Part shown: one piece after another, positions 18,460-25,708 of the stretch
Layout of the letters: the number at the start of each line of letters is the position of its first letter
Position numbering within the stretch: the stretch's first letter is position 1
Assembly (NCBI RefSeq): GCF_036227265.1
Contig: NZ_CP109446.1
Location: forward strand, 4,671,501-4,735,500
From: Streptomyces sp. NBC_01476
GTDB lineage: Bacteria; Actinomycetota; Actinomycetes; Streptomycetales; Streptomycetaceae
Direction: 5' to 3'
DNA: 64,000 nt
Position numbers and translations under genes: made by a program
Notes under the pieces: model-generated
What the model was told of the DNA's origin: nothing
The model's database searches: none
The model's input: the letters and a program-made list of their open reading frames with translations, nothing else

Positions 18460-19494
18460 GTGTGGGGTGCGAGACTGGGCGGCGTGGCATCGACGGTGAC
18501 GCATGATCAGGATCTTCCGGAGGGTTCGATAACCCGGGCGGAATTGGCGGTGTGGGACGAGGAGTTCGCGGCTTTGTGTGCGCGGATGGACCCGCTGTTC
18601 TACCGCCCGGAATCGCGCCGTCACGCGCGGCAGTACCTGCGCGGTTTGATGGCTCCACTGCAGCGAAAAAACGGTTGGACGATCGCCGAGCATGTCGGCG
18701 AGAAGGAGCCCAAGGCGTTGCAGCGGTTCTTGAACCTGACGCCGTGGAACTCCGATGTCCTGCGGGATCTCGTGGTCGCCTACGCAATGGAGCGTTTCGC
18801 CGACCCGCAGTCGGTATTGATCGCTGATCCGACCGGGTTCGCCAAGAAGGGCCGGAAGTCAGCCGGAGTGCAGCGGCAGTATTCCGGCACGCTGGGCCGG
18901 ATCGACAATTGCCAGATCGGCACGTTCCTGGCGTATGCGAATCCGGTTGGATCGCGGGTGCTGCTGGACCGGGAGTTGTATATCCCGGAGCATTCCTGGT
19001 TCGCTGACCGGGATCGGTGTGCGGAGGCGGGCATCCCTGCGGAGGCGGTCTTCCGGACCCGTCCGCAGCAGGTCACGGTCATGATCGAGCGCGCGCTGAA
19101 GGCCGGGGTGCCCTTCGCTTGGTTTGCGGCGGACGAGGAGTTCGGTCAGAACCCTGGATTGCGCGCCTGGCTTCAGGAGCGCCGGATCGCTTACGTGATG
19201 GGCGTTCCGAAGAACACCGAGTTCACGACCGCGGACGGCGACGGGGTCGTGATTGAGAAGGCTGTCGGGACACTGCGGCCGAGCGCCTGGCAGCGGCGTG
19301 CGTGCGGAATCGGCGCGAAGGGCTTTCGCGTCTACGACTGGGCCCTGCTGGAATCCGACGATCCGGACCACCTTTTCTTGGTGCGGCGCTCCCTGGACGA
19401 CGGCGAACTGGCCTACTACCACTGTCACGACCCGCGTCGAGAGGGGTTCGGCGCGCTGGTTCGGGTCGCTGGTTCGCGGTGGCCGGTGGAGGAA
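18460..19494 (+). pseudogene. IS701-family transposase, 5' part
   Basis: About 345 residues of an IS701 transposase, from the start through IADPTGFAKKGRKSAGVQRQ (first Asp), FAADEEFGQNPG (second Asp) to AGSRWPVEE. There the IS3 element begins after GAA. The N-terminal start could be GTG 18460 or a later GTG (18484). The reading frame resumes beyond the IS3 element as CFEAAKQEAGLDNYQVRKYD, the normal continuation. Without the C-terminal part the enzyme should be inactive. Confidence 0.88.
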
Positions 19495-19563
19495 TGAGGT
19501 TCCCCCGAGATGCGGGGAAGGGTGACAGCAGGTCAGATGGGTCTCATGAGAGGAGCCCTGACG

Positions 19564-19872
19564 ATGCCTGCCCCGAGGAAGTACCCGCTGGAGTTGCGTG
19601 AGCGTGCGGTGCGGATGTACCGGGCGGCCGAGCCGAAGCCGGTGATCCGCCGCATGGCCGAGGATCTCGGTGTCCACCACGAGGCCCTGCGCAACTGGAT
19701 CCGCCAGGCCGAGGCCGACGCCGGCGAACGGGAGGACGTGTTGACCACTGCCGAGCGCGAGGAGTTGGCCGCCCTGCGCAGGGAGAATGCCCAGCTCAAG
19801 CGGGCGAACGAGGTCCTGCGGACAGCCTCGGCTTTTTTCGCGGCCCAGCTCGACCCGACCCGGCCCAGGTGA
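19564..19872 (+). CDS. IS3-family transposase OrfA
   Basis: 102 residues from ATG 19564, which has GAGGAG about 10 nt upstream. PRKYPLELRERAVRMYR, a helix-turn-helix (VIRRMAEDLGVHHEALRNWI) and a leucine-zipper tail (LAALRRENAQLKRANEVLRTA). The stop overlaps the start of orfB by 4 bases, so the transposase is probably made as an OrfAB fusion by -1 frameshifting and also as separate proteins. Confidence 0.9.
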   Translation: MPAPRKYPLELRERAVRMYRAAEPKPVIRRMAEDLGVHHEALRNWIRQAEADAGEREDVLTTAEREELAALRRENAQLKRANEVLRTASAFFAAQLDPTRPR

Positions 19873-20789
19873 CCGCGCTCCTCGATGAGCACGCGCACCT
19901 GGGGGTCGAGCCCGTACTCCGGGAACTGCACATCCCCTCGTCCACCTATTACCGCTGGCGCCAGGCAGAAAAGGAGCCGTGTGAACGGCGCCGTCAGGAC
20001 ACGGAGCTGACCGGCCGGATCCGGCAGGTCCATGAGGAATCCGGCGGGGTCTACGGCTCGCCCCGTGTCCATGCCGTCTTGAAGCGCGGTGGAGTGCACG
20101 TCGGCCGCAAACGGGTCGAGCGCCTCATGCGCGAGGCCGGTCTCGTCGGCATCAGCCCCCGCCGCGGCAAGGGGTTCACCCGCCGCGATCCGGACGCCGA
20201 TCTCGCCCCTGACCTCGTGCAACGCGACTTCACCGCGCCCGCGCCGAACCGGTTGTGGGTCACCGACCTCACCATGATCTCCACCGGGGAGGGGCCTTTG
20301 TGGCTGTCGGCGATCCGCGACGTGTTCTCCCGCCGCGTCGTGGCATGGGAGACCTCCGCCCGCGCGGACGCGGACCTGGTCCTGTCCTCGTTGGAGTATG
20401 CCCTGGCCAGCCGTGAGGTCGCCCCGGGCGAACTGGTCCACCATGCCGATCACGGCTGTCAATATACGAGTATCAAGCTGACGACGCGGCTGGTCAGAGC
20501 GGGTATCCGGGCGTCCATGGGCTCCGTCGGGGACTCCTTCGACAACGCCCTGGCGGAGAACCTGTGGATGATCATTAAGACCGAGTGCATCCGCGGCCGC
20601 GTCTTCGCGACCAGGGCCGAAGCCAATCTGGCGCTCTTCGAGTACATCGACGGCTTCTACAACCCCCGACGCATCCAAAAACGCCTCGGCTACCTCAGCC
20701 CGATCGAGTTCGAGGAGAAGCGCTACGCCGACCAGGCAGCGGCCGAACCGGTGAACCTGAAACCACGTCAACCCGCCCTGACCAGCTAG
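19869..20789 (+). CDS. IS3-family transposase OrfB (integrase core)
   Basis: 306 residues. N-terminal HTH_21-like region (ESGGVYGSPRVHAVLKRGG, RVERLMREAGLVGISPRRG) followed by the rve DDE core: WVTDLTMI (D), HHADHGCQYTS (D) and DNALAENLWMIIKTE (E), then YIDGFYNPRRIQKRLGYLSPIEFE. Intact and within complete ends, so this element is probably still mobile. Confidence 0.93.
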   Translation: MTALLDEHAHLGVEPVLRELHIPSSTYYRWRQAEKEPCERRRQDTELTGRIRQVHEESGGVYGSPRVHAVLKRGGVHVGRKRVERLMREAGLVGISPRRGKGFTRRDPDADLAPDLVQRDFTAPAPNRLWVTDLTMISTGEGPLWLSAIRDVFSRRVVAWETSARADADLVLSSLEYALASREVAPGELVHHADHGCQYTSIKLTTRLVRAGIRASMGSVGDSFDNALAENLWMIIKTECIRGRVFATRAEANLALFEYIDGFYNPRRIQKRLGYLSPIEFEEKRYADQAAAEPVNLKPRQPALTS

Positions 20790-20823
20790 TCAGCCACTCC
20801 CGCACAGCGGGGGAACCTCAGAA

Positions 20824-21238
20824 TGCTTTGAGGCCGCAAAGCAGGAGGCCGGGCTGGACAACTATCAGGTGCGCAAGTACGACGCGTGGTACCGCCACAT
20901 CGATTTGTCCATGCTCGCCCTGGCATTCCTGGCCGCGATGGCCGGCACCTCTCAAAAGGGGTCCCGTGAGCTGTGGCCAAGTTCCGGACCACGCAAGGAC
21001 GAACAGCCCGAACGAGGCTGAACCGGGCACGGGCACGGCCACCGCGCCCCCACCTCGGAAACGACGCCTCGCCGCGCTCACCCTGGCCGAGGTCCGGCGG
21101 CTGTTCAACGTGATCGGCGCCGCCCACGACGCCATTGACCATGCAATTCACTGGTCAAACTGGCGCCGCGAGCACCAAGCCGAGGCACGCCGCCACCACA
21201 TCAAGCGACGGCTGCAACTCCAGATCCAGCAGATCTAG
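20824..21238 (+). pseudogene. IS701-family transposase, 3' part
   Basis: It continues the 5' fragment: CFEAAKQEAGLDNYQVRKYD, AWYRHIDLSMLALAFLAAMA. The frame then meets a stop at 21019-21021, while IS701-like C-terminal sequence (RKRRLAALTLAEVRRLFNV ... HWSNWRREHQ) goes on in the next frame to 21238. So besides the IS3 insertion there seems to be a small indel between about 20950 and 21020. Confidence 0.75.
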
Positions 21239-21252
21239 CCCTGTAGTACTAG

Positions 21253-21756
21253 ATCTGGCTATCGCCGGACTCGGGGTTGGGCCCTCCAGGCCGGAGAGTC
21301 CGGCTCGAGTGCGGACCCCAGGAGGTCAGGTAAGAAGCCCTTCAGAGGGGTCCGGCGGGCAGGGCTGCGGGTCGAGCTGTTCAGAGTTTCTTTACTTGAT
21401 CAAGGCGCCCCACTGACGCGGGCCGCCTTGATCGCCGGCGGCCGGTGCCCGCAGCCCGCTCCTGTCTGCCGCCCCGCTGGCGACGCCCACCGTCCACTCG
21501 CCGCGCACCCACCCCGGCACCCACGGACCCGACCGGCAGAGAAGCGAAACCCCGACTCGGCCGAACCACCGTTCCGTACGCCTGGGCCCGTCGCTGCCTC
21601 GGGCCGTGACGGCACAGACAGCGTGGCTGGTGCCGGTGGGGGCTGAGCGAGACACACGTGACGGGTGCCCGCCCGGCGGACCCGCCGCCGTGGCGGACGG
21701 TCGGCGGCTGAGGCCTCGACCCCCAGCCATGGGTAGGCGAAGGAGCCGAGAGCTTG
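21253..21756. other. Gap with no recognised gene
   Basis: About 500 bases between the IS701 right flank and the toxin gene. It begins with the end of the split target copy (ATC TGGCTATCG) and holds the hairpin at 21398. Frames look like noise. Confidence 0.4.
21398..21433. terminator. GATCAAGGCG hairpin
   Basis: A perfect 10-bp stem (21398-21407 with 21424-21433) around a 16-base loop. There is no T-run, as usual for actinomycetes. It lies between the IS cluster and the PIN-domain gene and could end transcription from either side. Confidence 0.35.
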
Positions 21757-22167
21757 CTACGGGAGCAGAGTGAAGGCGGGCACGTGGCCCGGACGCACGA
21801 TGCTGAAGTGGCGGCGGGCCAGCGTTGCGACGTTGACCGCACGGAACTTCTCCGCCACGGCCACGACGAAGGCATCCGCCGTGCCCAGGGGAAGGTCTGC
21901 GTACCGTTCCACCAGATCGGCAGCCCGCGCGGCCTCGGTGGAGGTGACCGGGACCAGGTTGTACACCCCGTCGGCCACATCACGCAGAAAGTCGGCCTCG
22001 GCCTTCACTCCTGCCCGGCTGGAGAGCATGTAGCCGATCTTTGCCACGAGCGGGGACGGCAGCAGCAGCGGCCCCGGATGATTCTCCAGCAGGCGCACAC
22101 AAGCGGCGTGCTGATCGTCCTTGCGGTTGGCCGCCGCGACCACAGGGCCAGTGTCGATCACGATCAC
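21757..22167 (-). CDS. PIN-domain (VapC-like) toxin, probably inactive
   Basis: 136 residues from GTG 22167, which overlaps the antitoxin stop as GTGA, a usual coupling. PIN RNases use four acidic residues. The first (VIVIDTGP) and the one in LPLGTADAFVV are present. At the second site, where related proteins read AEV or AEI, this one reads VAKIGYM (codon AAG), and where relatives read ATLDRRHF it reads ATLARRHF (codon GCC). Two of the metal-binding acids are therefore replaced, and the RNase should be dead or very weak. Length is normal. It may survive as a harmless relic or as a DNA-bound regulator with its partner. Confidence 0.85.
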   Translation of the reverse strand: MIVIDTGPVVAAANRKDDQHAACVRLLENHPGPLLLPSPLVAKIGYMLSSRAGVKAEADFLRDVADGVYNLVPVTSTEAARAADLVERYADLPLGTADAFVVAVAEKFRAVNVATLARRHFSIVRPGHVPAFTLLP

Positions 22168-22388
22168 GCGCTGCGCCGCTCCTGACCGTCCCATGTCTCA
22201 CGCACGATGTCCTTGGCCCGGGCCCCGAGGTCCAGGTCACCATCGAAGGAAGCGGTCGTGCGGAAGCGCCGTCGTGGGCGCTCGCCACGCTCCACCTTTG
22301 CCCACTCACGCAGCAGCTCTATGGCGTCCACCAGCCGGTCCTCCGGCAGAGCATCCAGCAGGCGGTGCGCTTCGTCGCGAACGGTCAT
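22164..22388 (-). CDS. Antitoxin partner of the PIN-domain protein
   Basis: 74 residues from ATG 22388: an N-terminal helical part (VRDEAHRLLDALPEDRLVDAIELLREWAK) and a basic middle (RGERPRRRFRTT), the size and layout of short antitoxins encoded before PIN toxins. Its stop overlaps the toxin start. The frame stays open upstream, but that part is not protein-like. It would bind the toxin and its own promoter. Confidence 0.65.
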   Translation of the reverse strand: MTVRDEAHRLLDALPEDRLVDAIELLREWAKVERGERPRRRFRTTASFDGDLDLGARAKDIVRETWDGQERRSA

Positions 22389-22468
22389 ACCAGCCAGTGT
22401 TCGGTCCGCGAAGCCATACAGCCCGGGTCTTTCAAGCGCTTCGGCACCTCCGGGGAGACGGAGCCAGC

Positions 22469-22492
22469 TGACGGCAGTAGCTGACGGCAACA
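22469..22492 (+). repeat. 24-bp direct repeat, copy 2 (TGACGGCA module)
   Basis: Same 24 bases and same orientation as 15729-15752. It lies about 90 bases before the orphan toxin tip. The two copies bracket the IS cluster and the PIN pair. Confidence 0.6.
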
Positions 22493-22581
22493 ACCCCGCA
22501 CAACCACGGACATCCACGCACCTTGCCGGACTAGCAAATCGTACTTGACCTGCGAAAAAGCAGGTAGAGGTGTCCGCGTAG

Positions 22582-23087
22582 CACACGTACTGTGTGGGGG
22601 CTGGAGCCACACCGGTCCTCGTACACAATTGCGACGGCCGCGGCGGCCTCAGCAACCAGGAGGAGGCAGAACACGCATCCATTGCCGCTGATGTCCTTCA
22701 GCAATCGCGCTACCGCGCCACGAACGAGGACATCCCCGGCGTCAGGGGAGCGCAGGGGAAGTTCGGGACAACAGCCGTCGTCGGGGTTCGCAACAAAACG
22801 ACAGGAGAAGTCTCGGTCCGTACTGCGGTGAACCACGACGGGGAAGCTCCGAACAGCTGGCCGCAGTGGGCCAAGGATGCTTTCGTGCAGGGCGAGGGTC
22901 ACGCTGAGACGACCATCCTGAACGGCCTCGCTGACGACGAAGAGATCGCGTTCGGCGCGGCCTCCCGCAATGTCTGCTGGGGCTGTCACTCGCATTGTCG
23001 TCGGACCCGGAAATCGTCGTCGGTGGTCCGCAGTTTTCCGGTGGTCCGAACGCTTCGCCGTTCCGGATGTTCTGGCGGAAGGACTGA
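22582..23087 (+). pseudogene. Orphan RHS/Hint toxin tip: deaminase-like domain, frameshifted
   Basis: It starts without its own start codon, directly after a TAG, at HTYCVGAGATPVLVHNC, the end of a Hint domain equivalent to HTYYVEAGTTPILVHNC of the full RHS gene. The following tip of about 150 residues differs from the expressed one. It has HAE (22900-22908) and NVCWGC (about 22972-22986), a canonical zinc-deaminase layout. After CWGCHS the frame changes at about 22990-22993: the continuation ALSSDPEIVVGGPQFSGG..FRMFWRKD, ending at 23087, is in the +1 frame, so about one base was lost. It is a displaced cassette that could be expressed only after recombination onto an RHS shell, and only if repaired. 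Confidence 0.8.
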
Positions 23088-23190
23088 TCAGGTCAATTCT
23101 CTGCTAGAGATGTAGGATGAGCTGGTGCGTGCGGCTAGAACTCCGCGCGCACCAGTTCTGTTTAACAGTCAGATTCAGGGGTGTCGAGAA

Positions 23191-23622
23191 GTGTTTCCTC
23201 AGGTCGGCAGCGAAGTCATGGTGTCGTGCGAGCCGGCAAGCGCTAGAGTCATTGCGGTGAGCACTCGGTACATCACGCTGGAATGGCCCTGGAGGGTGAT
23301 CGACAATTCTACGAATTTCCGATGGGATGGAACGTTTTCGCTTCCGCACGGAGAATTTCATGCGGAATGGGTTCCATACCAGCTCGAACCGGCGGCGCCC
23401 GAGCTTCGCGCGGGAGACGTCTGTACGATTTCCATTCCGCCGACGCGCCTCTATGTCGGGCATTACGAGAAGTACGATCCTCCGCGCAACCTAGGCTGGA
23501 TTCCCGCGCCCACCGCGGGAATTTTCGTGGTCCCACCGGAGAACGCGGACCAGGAGGACGCGGGGTGCATGCTCTATCTGGGCGGTGCTGATCCCATTCG
23601 CGTGTACCCGGTCGAGGATTGA
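23191..23622 (+). CDS. Probable immunity protein of the orphan deaminase tip
   Basis: 143 residues from GTG 23191 with an AGGGG site about 10 nt upstream. The frame is open further up, but that part is not protein-like. Soluble and rich in aromatic and beta-like segments (ITLEWPWRVIDNSTNFRWDG), with no signal peptide. No family recognised. Its position about 100 bases after an orphan toxin tip, its size and its AT-richer composition argue for an immunity gene. Its frame is intact although the toxin is frameshifted, as expected if it still protects against relatives carrying the active tip. Confidence 0.55.
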   Translation: MFPQVGSEVMVSCEPASARVIAVSTRYITLEWPWRVIDNSTNFRWDGTFSLPHGEFHAEWVPYQLEPAAPELRAGDVCTISIPPTRLYVGHYEKYDPPRNLGWIPAPTAGIFVVPPENADQEDAGCMLYLGGADPIRVYPVED

Positions 23623-23814
23623 GGACTGCACATTCGGTGACGCGCCTGGCATTGACAGGGGTATGGGACCTGCCGAGTATAAGTAGGGTCCGAGTTGTTT
23701 GAGGGAAATGCCAGGGGAGTCCCGTATTTCCGCTACCGATAGCCGACCCTGACGAAAACGGGTGCCAGAGCGATTCCGCTCTGATGGGATAGTCGGTGAC
23801 GGTGACCCAGGCGC

Positions 23815-23838
23815 TTGACGGCAACGGTGACGGCAACG
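23815..23838 (+). repeat. Diverged TGACGGCA double module
   Basis: TGACGGCA-ACGG-TGACGGCAACG, like the 24-bp repeats at 15729 and 22469 but with a 4-base spacer. It lies after the orphan immunity gene. Confidence 0.45.
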
Positions 23839-23851
23839 CCAGCGGACGCCA

Positions 23852-23885
23852 GGAGCCCCCACTGATGTGTGTCGGTGGGGGCTCC
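23852..23885. terminator. Strong hairpin after the orphan immunity gene
   Basis: An 11-bp perfect stem GGAGCCCCCAC / GTGGGGGCTCC with a 12-base loop. It is followed by GGTGTTTCGGGGGGG and no long T-run. Probable bidirectional terminator. Confidence 0.6.
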
Positions 23886-23912
23886 GGTGTTTCGGGGGGG
23901 CCTGTCGATGAA

Positions 23913-24470
23913 TTAGTGGGTCGTGTCGTGCTCGCTGGCCTGGGATGTCGCGTGCATGACGTAGCTGGCGAGGTCGCTGGGGTCGATCAGGCGGGCGGGA
24001 ATCGGCTCGGGGCGGTGGCCGTGGTCCTCGAGGAGGGGGCGGACCTGTTTGATCAGGGCTCTCATCTGGTTCTCGCCGATGCGGAAGAGGTAGGCGGTCA
24101 GTGAGCAGGACAGGCCGTGCTGGTCGAGGAGGGTGGCCCAGATGATGTTCTCGGTGGTGAGCTTGCGGTGCCGGGGCCGTTGCTTGGGCGGGAGGGCGTC
24201 GAGTCAGTCGCGGATGTCGGCGGTGAGGCGGTCGAGGTCGTGGCGGTCCAGGCTTGTCAGGAGGGGGTGGGTGGCCAGCGTCGCGCCGAAAGTGTGCGCG
24301 TGTCGGGGATGGGACCGAGGGCCGGGCGGGTGGAGAGGGACGTCGGGGATGCCGGGCTGGGGCGGGATGGTGTAGTTCCACTCGCCGTGGAACGGGTCGG
24401 GGTGGATGGTCAGGGCGGCCGCGTGCTGCTGGCTGATCTCGATCCGCGTGGTGATCGAGCCAGTACTGCA
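23913..24470 (-). pseudogene. Decayed transposase-like fragment (ISAzo13-like C-terminus)
   Basis: A minus-strand frame reads RIEISQQHAAALTIHPDPFHGEWNYT, much like the C-terminal HxFHGEWNYT region of ISAzo13-type transposases. It has an in-frame TGA near 24205 (RD*LDALP) and goes on through LTAYLFRIGENQMRALIKQV to TAA at 23913. No catalytic core is present. The upstream join is to the small membrane protein in another frame. I am unsure of the exact family. Confidence 0.45.
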
Positions 24471-24642
24471 AGATCTGCCGCCGGTCCGTGGAGTCTTGGG
24501 GGAAGACCCGTGCCAGTGCGGCGTAGGCGATGCCCACCACGGCCACCGCGACCATCGCCCACCACGGCGTATGCGACCCGGAGAGCACCGAGAGAACGGA
24601 GACCCCAGGAGTAGGGACGCCCAGATGCCGGAGGGGCTTCAT
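24460..24642 (-). CDS. Small single-TM protein fragment, 3' end disrupted
   Basis: ATG 24642 begins a frame with one clear membrane segment (WWAMVAVAVVGIAYAALARVF) followed by PQDSTDRRQILQYWLD. After that the frame turns to low-complexity Pro/Arg sequence, while transposase-like sequence continues in another frame, so the true C-terminus appears lost. Its start overlaps the stop of the small ORF before it as ATGA. Function unknown. Confidence 0.4.
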
Positions 24643-24752
24643 CGGCTGTACCTGCGGTAGGTGATCCGCATGCTGTCGTGTACGGCCGAGCGGTGGACGA
24701 TGCCGTCGATCATGACCAGACCCTGGGTCGGAGGGCGCGTCTTGCCGGTCAT
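24639..24752 (-). CDS. Small ORF coupled to the TM fragment
   Basis: 37 codons ending GIVHRSAVHDSMRITYRRYSR. The TGA overlaps the next ATG (ATGA), suggesting translational coupling. No good ribosome-binding site and no known family. Could be chance. Confidence 0.25.
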   Translation of the reverse strand: MTGKTRPPTQGLVMIDGIVHRSAVHDSMRITYRRYSR

Positions 24753-25357
24753 GATCCGGCGGGACGGGCCCTTATCACTGGGTCCCTGCGGCTGCAGGAG
24801 ACCTCGACCCCTCGGGAGCGACCTGGTCCTCAACAGCAAGAAAGTCCAACCCGAATCGAGTTGGACTCCGTGTGGGTGCCCCGGAGCCCTCCCAGAAGAG
24901 ACCCAGATGTCAGACACCCAGGCGTGTTCTGCGAGCAGGCGATCGGGCTGGCGCTCCGCTTGAAGACGTAACTTACACCGTTGCGGGGCAGCGCCGGAAT
25001 CTCACCGGCTTCCCCTGCTCCCGTCACTGTACCGCCGTGGACCGACTCCCGCGGCGAGAGCGAGACCCAGGGCGCGAAGCGCGTTACCGCGGCTCCCGGC
25101 GGTCCGCGTCTGCCCATACTGCGCTCCTCCTGCCCGCGTGGCAGGAGTGCTGAGCCAAGGTTCACCGAATCACGCGCGCTGACAACTTCCTTCACCCGTC
25201 GCTGGCGCAGACCGTCTGTCCGGGAAGCGTGCCCCGGTGCGCCGACCACCTCATCGGGGAGCTGACGCACTGCACAGCCCACCTGGCCGAACTGCCGGCC
25301 GCCGAGATCCACGGAGATGAGCAGGCTGTCCGGGCGGGCGTCGACCACGACCGGGGT
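24753..25357. other. Gap with no recognised gene
   Basis: About 600 bases between the small coupled ORFs and the ABC-transporter remnant. It contains an inverted repeat AGTCCAAC/GTTGGACT near 24843-24866. No coherent coding frame. Confidence 0.4.
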
Positions 25358-25686
25358 CCGCCGCGCCGACGCGTACCGCGCCGCGGAGGCTCTGCTGCGG
25401 GAGTTGGGTGTGCCGGCCGGGGGCGTCACCGAGCGGCAGGCCTACGGCGGTGGCCAGGGCTCTCGTCAACAGCCCGTCGCTGGTGCTCGCGGACGAGCCG
25501 ACGGGTTCCCTGGATGAGGCGACCTCCCGGCAGGTGGCGGACATCCTGTTCGCCCTGCCCGCCCGGCGCTCGTGCGGGCTGCTCGTCGTGACGCACGATC
25601 CCGCAGTGGCGCGGCGGGCCGACCGGATCGTGCGTCTGACGGACGGGGCGCTGCGCGAGGCGCTGCCGGCCGGCGGTTCGTCGTGA
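25358..25686 (+). pseudogene. ABC transporter ATP-binding protein remnant
   Basis: A first frame reads RRADAYRAAEALLRELGVPAGG..ERQAY; then, in another frame from about 25442, VARALVNSPSLVLADEPTGSLD (Walker B and D-loop) and LLVVTHDPAVARRADRIVRL (H-loop). The Walker A region is missing 5', and the LSGGQ-type signature expected between the two parts is absent, apparently lost in the same deletion that changed the frame. It should be non-functional. The stop is next to the permease gene it once served. Confidence 0.75.
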
Positions 25687-25708
25687 CGGCGCGGGCCTGC
25701 GGGGCCAG

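Larger units (their letters stand above)
19495..20820 (+). mobile_element. Complete IS3-family element inside the IS701 transposase
   Basis: Imperfect terminal inverted repeats start TGAGGTTCCCCCG at 19495 and end CGGGGGAACCTCA at 20820. A 3-bp target duplication GAA lies at 19492-19494 and 20821-20823, usual for IS3. It carries intact orfA and orfB. Confidence 0.93.
18437..21248 (+). mobile_element. IS701-family element, interrupted by an IS3-family element
   Basis: Ends TACTACAGGGCTAGAT (18437) and the inverted copy ending at 21248, with CTAG on both sides (18433-18436 and 21249-21252) as target duplication. The transposase frame is split at 19494/20824 by the inserted IS3 element. Confidence 0.85.

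Noticed and set aside
24843..24866. AGTCCAAC...GTTGGACT inverted repeat near CCCGAATCGAG, looking like a tRNA T-arm or an attachment site
   Set aside because: No acceptor, D or anticodon arms can be folded around it, and no integrase is adjacent.
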